In this document: in pieces, positions 42,213-44,650 of the stretch
Layout of the letters: each line of letters begins with the position of its first letter
How positions within the stretch are numbered: the first letter of the stretch is position 1
Assembly (NCBI GenBank): GCA_014879945.1
Contig: JACSRE010000158.1
Location: 1-44,650, forward strand
Direction: 5' to 3'
DNA length: 44,650 nt
Source of the DNA: Myxococcus sp.
Lineage (GTDB): Bacteria; Myxococcota; Myxococcia; Myxococcales; Myxococcaceae
Position numbers and translations under genes: made by a program
Notes under the pieces: model-generated
Told to the model about the DNA's origin: nothing
The model's input: the letters and a program-made list of their open reading frames with translations, nothing else
Database searches by the model: none

Positions 42213-42239
42213 ACCCTAGCAGAGGCGCGGCGCTGACAA
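42213..42239 (-). promoter_or_regulatory. Candidate promoter of the FHA-cyclase/kinase operon
   Basis: TTGTCA (42239-42234), a short 15-bp spacer and TAGGGT (42218-42213) on the minus strand, the latter preceded by an extended-type TGC. It ends nine bases before the TTG start, again suggesting a very short leader. Confidence 0.3.
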
Positions 42240-42311
42240 AACGAAGTGACGGCCCGCGGCCCCTCGCTGGCGATGGCAACGGGCGCTGTTGCTTGCTACC
42301 TCTGCGCACCC

Positions 42312-43358
42312 ATGCCGAAGCCCGCGCAGCGCGCCCCGAAGCGGCCATCAAGTCCCCGAAAGACCTCGAAAAAGGTGAAGGGGCCGGCCTCCAGGACCCG
42401 CCCGGGGCGCACCGCCTTGAAGGCCCCCACCGCGGTGAAGGTCTCCCTCGCTGAAAGGCGGGGGCTGACCCTGGCGGCGCTCGAGCGGGCGCAGGCCCTC
42501 TTGTGGGCCGCCGCGAAGGTCACCAGCGCCACCGTCGGCGGCGTCGAGGTGCGCGTCGCGGCCCTGGGCTCCATCTGGGCCTTGAGGACGCACGGGCTCG
42601 CCGCGGCGGCGGGCCTCGAGGTGGCGCTGCGGCTCCCGCGGCTCAAGGACGAGGCCCACCCGCCGGCCTGGGCCTTCTCGGTGCTCGAGCGCCTCATCGG
42701 GCTGGCCCGGGAAGACGGGCTCTCGAGCGGCCAGGTGGTGCGATGGCCGACGCCCTTCGGCGAGGGGGCCCAGACCGATCTCGAGGCGTTCGCCATCGCC
42801 GTCGACCCCTCCTTCGGCGAGGTGAAGACGGAACATGACGTGGTGCCCGTGCTGTTGGCGGTCGGCATCACCGGCGACGAGGTGCGGCTCCTGCGCGAGT
42901 GGAGCCCCGAGGGCCTGCTCGAGGTGCTCTCGAAGCTCGACCCCACCTGGTCCACCGCCCTCGATCGCGCCTCCCTCCTCGCCTCGCCGCGGGCCCGACA
43001 GGCCATCGAGCAGCGGGTGGAGCGCGAGGGCTCCTCCATGGGCGTGCTGCAGGCGCGGGTCTCGAAGGGCGCGGGCAAGGGCCGCCTGGTGTGGACCGTC
43101 GACGCCGAGACCGCTGACGCCATCGTCAGCCTGCTCAAGGGCCGCATCGGCCACCAGCGCCCCTTCCTGGTGCGGGGCGGCGACTTCGAGCTCGAGCTCC
43201 AGCCCGGCGACGCGCCCGCCCTCAGCGTCGAGGGCGCTCGGGCCACGCTCAAGCTGACCCAGGCCATGGCCCGAAACCTGCGCGCCACCCTGAAGGCCCG
43301 CCCGGGCAGCTACACCTGGGAGGGCCTGCCGACGCTCTTTGTCGAGGTGGTTCCCTGA
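42312..43358 (+). CDS. SUFU-domain protein
   Basis: 348 residues from ATG 42312. The first 45 residues are basic and disordered. Residues about 70-210 resemble the suppressor-of-fused (SUFU) fold seen in bacterial proteins: THGLAAAAGLEVALRLPR, PAWAFSVLERLIGLARE, DLEAFAIAVDPSFGEVKTEHDVVPVLLAVGITGDEV and LREWSPEGLLEVL. The C-terminal part (about 235-348) is separate and mixed alpha/beta. In animals SUFU regulates Hedgehog signalling; bacterial versions often occur near toxin-immunity genes, but I see no toxin here. Function unknown. Confidence 0.72.
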   Translation: MPKPAQRAPKRPSSPRKTSKKVKGPASRTRPGRTALKAPTAVKVSLAERRGLTLAALERAQALLWAAAKVTSATVGGVEVRVAALGSIWALRTHGLAAAAGLEVALRLPRLKDEAHPPAWAFSVLERLIGLAREDGLSSGQVVRWPTPFGEGAQTDLEAFAIAVDPSFGEVKTEHDVVPVLLAVGITGDEVRLLREWSPEGLLEVLSKLDPTWSTALDRASLLASPRARQAIEQRVEREGSSMGVLQARVSKGAGKGRLVWTVDAETADAIVSLLKGRIGHQRPFLVRGGDFELELQPGDAPALSVEGARATLKLTQAMARNLRATLKARPGSYTWEGLPTLFVEVVP

Positions 43359-43406
43359 CAATCCGGGGCTCACGCCAAAGGCGAGAACCGGGCTAAGGCG
43401 ATCCAC

Positions 43407-44650
43407 ATGAAGCTCAAGCAGCGCCCAGAAGACTTCTCGGTGAAAGAGTCGTACCGGTTCGACGAGGACCCGGACGGCACGCACCGCGTCTACTTGATGG
43501 ACAAGCAGAAGCTGTCGACGTTCGACGCGGTGGGCCGCATCGCCAAGAAGTTCGGGCTCAAGCCGGGCGCCATCAGCTACTGCGGCCTCAAGGACAAGCA
43601 GGGCCGCACCGAGCAGCTGATCGCCGTCGATGGCTTCGACGTCGACATGCAGGACCCCGACCTGCGCCTGAAGTTCCTCGGCCGCATCGCCGAGCCGCTC
43701 ACCTCGGCCAACACCACCTCGAACCGCTTCGCCGTCACCGTGCGGCAGCTGCGCGAGCAGGAGCTGCAGGACGTCACCATGGCCGTCGCCGAGGTCGGGC
43801 GCCTGGGCGTGGTGAACTACTTCGACAACCAGCGCTTCGGCTCTCTCAAGCACGGGCAGGGCTTCATCGCGAAGGACCTGCTGCGCGGCGACTTCGAGAC
43901 CGCGCTCAAGAACTACCTGGCGGTGCCCTCACCGCTCGACCTGAGCGACGACGCCAAGGTGAAGGCCTTCTGGGCGGCCCACTGGGGCGACTGGACCCAG
44001 CACTGCCCCTACGACACCGCCAACAAGAAGTACGGCCGCGTCTTGAACGTGCTGCGCAAGTCGCCGCGCAACTTCGTCGAGGCCTTCCTTCAGATCGACT
44101 CGCAGTACCGCGCGATGCTGCTGTTCACCTACCAGTCGTACCTGTGGAACGAGTCGGCGCGCCGGCTGCTCCAGCTGGTGCTGCCGCGGGAGTCCCTCTT
44201 CGTCATGCCGTACCAGGCCGGCTCGCTCCTCCATCACCGAGACGCCCCCCACGAGCTCCTCAACTGGATGCGCCACACCTCGGTGCCGCTGGTCGGCCCC
44301 ACCACCACCTTCACCGATCGCAAGGTGGAAGAGGCCGTCACCTGGGCGCTCGGCAAGGACAAGCTGACGCTCGATCAGCTGGTCGTCAAAGATGCCCCGC
44401 GGCTCCTCTACTTCAAGCACGAGGAGCGCCCGCTCCTGATCCAGCCGCAGAAGCTGGTCGTCGGCCGCGCCAGCAAGGACGAGCTCAACCGCGGCTTCTT
44501 GAAGGTGAACGTCGCCTTCACCCTCCCGCCCGGCAGCTACGCCACCCTCACCGTCAAGCGCCTGTTCCACTTCGGCGTCGAGCAGCTCGAGCGTGAAGCG
44601 GCCGAGCGGCCCGTGCGCAAGGAGCCGCTTGAGCTGCTGGCCGACCCCCG
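43407..44650 (+). CDS. truD: tRNA pseudouridine synthase TruD, 3' end outside window
   Basis: ATG 43407, with AAGG eight bases upstream. The open frame runs 414 codons to the right edge without a stop. LKQRPEDFSVKE is the usual N-terminus, and YCGLKDKQGRTEQ carries the catalytic Asp63. SNRFAVTVR, VVNYFDNQRFGS and LLFTYQSYLWNESA are further TruD motifs. TruD makes pseudouridine-13 in tRNA-Glu. The usual length is about 350 residues, so a C-terminal extension is likely. Confidence 0.93.
   Translation, partial: MKLKQRPEDFSVKESYRFDEDPDGTHRVYLMDKQKLSTFDAVGRIAKKFGLKPGAISYCGLKDKQGRTEQLIAVDGFDVDMQDPDLRLKFLGRIAEPLTSANTTSNRFAVTVRQLREQELQDVTMAVAEVGRLGVVNYFDNQRFGSLKHGQGFIAKDLLRGDFETALKNYLAVPSPLDLSDDAKVKAFWAAHWGDWTQHCPYDTANKKYGRVLNVLRKSPRNFVEAFLQIDSQYRAMLLFTYQSYLWNESARRLLQLVLPRESLFVMPYQAGSLLHHRDAPHELLNWMRHTSVPLVGPTTTFTDRKVEEAVTWALGKDKLTLDQLVVKDAPRLLYFKHEERPLLIQPQKLVVGRASKDELNRGFLKVNVAFTLPPGSYATLTVKRLFHFGVEQLEREAAERPVRKEPLELLADP

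Noticed and set aside
42276-42292. GCAAC...GTTGC inverted repeat before the SUFU gene
   Set aside because: Five-base arms only; expected by chance in a window of this size.
1-44650. tRNA, rRNA, CRISPR, insertion sequence, phage or attachment site
   Set aside because: Looked for cloverleaf-like T-loop sequences, regular spaced repeats, transposase motifs and terminal inverted repeats by eye; none found.

Overview
The window is very GC-rich, densely coded DNA from a bacterium that looks like a member of the Myxococcota (myxobacteria). The evidence is a gliding-motility-type TPR/FHA gene cluster, two membrane-anchored Ser/Thr protein kinases of myxobacterial style, an FHA-GAF-adenylate cyclase, a PP2C phosphatase, a PilZ protein, a MYXO-CTERM-like protein tail, a LexA-type box of the Myxococcus kind before recN, and many GTG and TTG starts. 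I see no rRNA, tRNA, CRISPR array, insertion sequence or prophage. No gap between genes exceeds about 150 bases. All family names come from motif recognition by eye, not from database searches.

Left part (1-10.5 kb, all minus strand). The window opens inside an FHA-domain gene, the last member seen of a cluster whose order (about 1,200-residue TPR protein, TPR lipoprotein, small secreted proteins, FHA protein) matches the gltD/agmU - gltE/aglT - gltG gliding region of Myxococcus and its nfs sporulation paralogue. Two very small secreted proteins between the TPR and FHA genes look like paralogues of each other. Upstream lies a tight five-gene operon of envelope proteins: LPP20/FlgP-like, FlgT-like, a lipoprotein with a PEGA-like domain, a FecR-domain protein and an unknown secreted protein.

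Middle (10.5-25 kb). A PilZ protein, a large zinc metallopeptidase, an M23 peptidase, a PP2C phosphatase, recN, a LysM protein, a CpoB-like TPR lipoprotein and pgeF all lie on the minus strand. A plus-strand diguanylate cyclase with a periplasmic heme-c motif follows, then rlmE, a secreted protein, a zinc-ribbon protein overlapping a convergent M6-type secreted protease, and a rhodanese.

Right part (25-44.65 kb). This holds a Ser/Thr kinase, a membrane protein, rsmB, an RDD-SpoIIM fusion, an orphan VapB-like antitoxin with a probable vapC remnant, a peroxiredoxin, a TerB-like protein, a zinc-finger/J-domain protein, a HEAT-repeat-proC-divIVA-yggU cluster, a membrane gluzincin peptidase, an RlmI-like methyltransferase, an SsnA-like amidohydrolase lacking several metal ligands, a tiny zinc protein, an FHA-GAF-cyclase/Ser-Thr kinase pair, a SUFU-domain protein and truD, which runs off the right edge.

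The common themes are envelope and surface machinery (Glt-like, FlgP/FlgT-like, LysM, M23, CpoB) and intracellular signalling (kinases, phosphatase, FHA, cAMP, c-di-GMP), with ordinary RNA-modification and DNA-repair genes between them. The best candidates for something undescribed are the paired small paralogues in the Glt-like cluster, the FlgP/FlgT-like operon with no flagellar genes in view, and the degenerate amidohydrolase.
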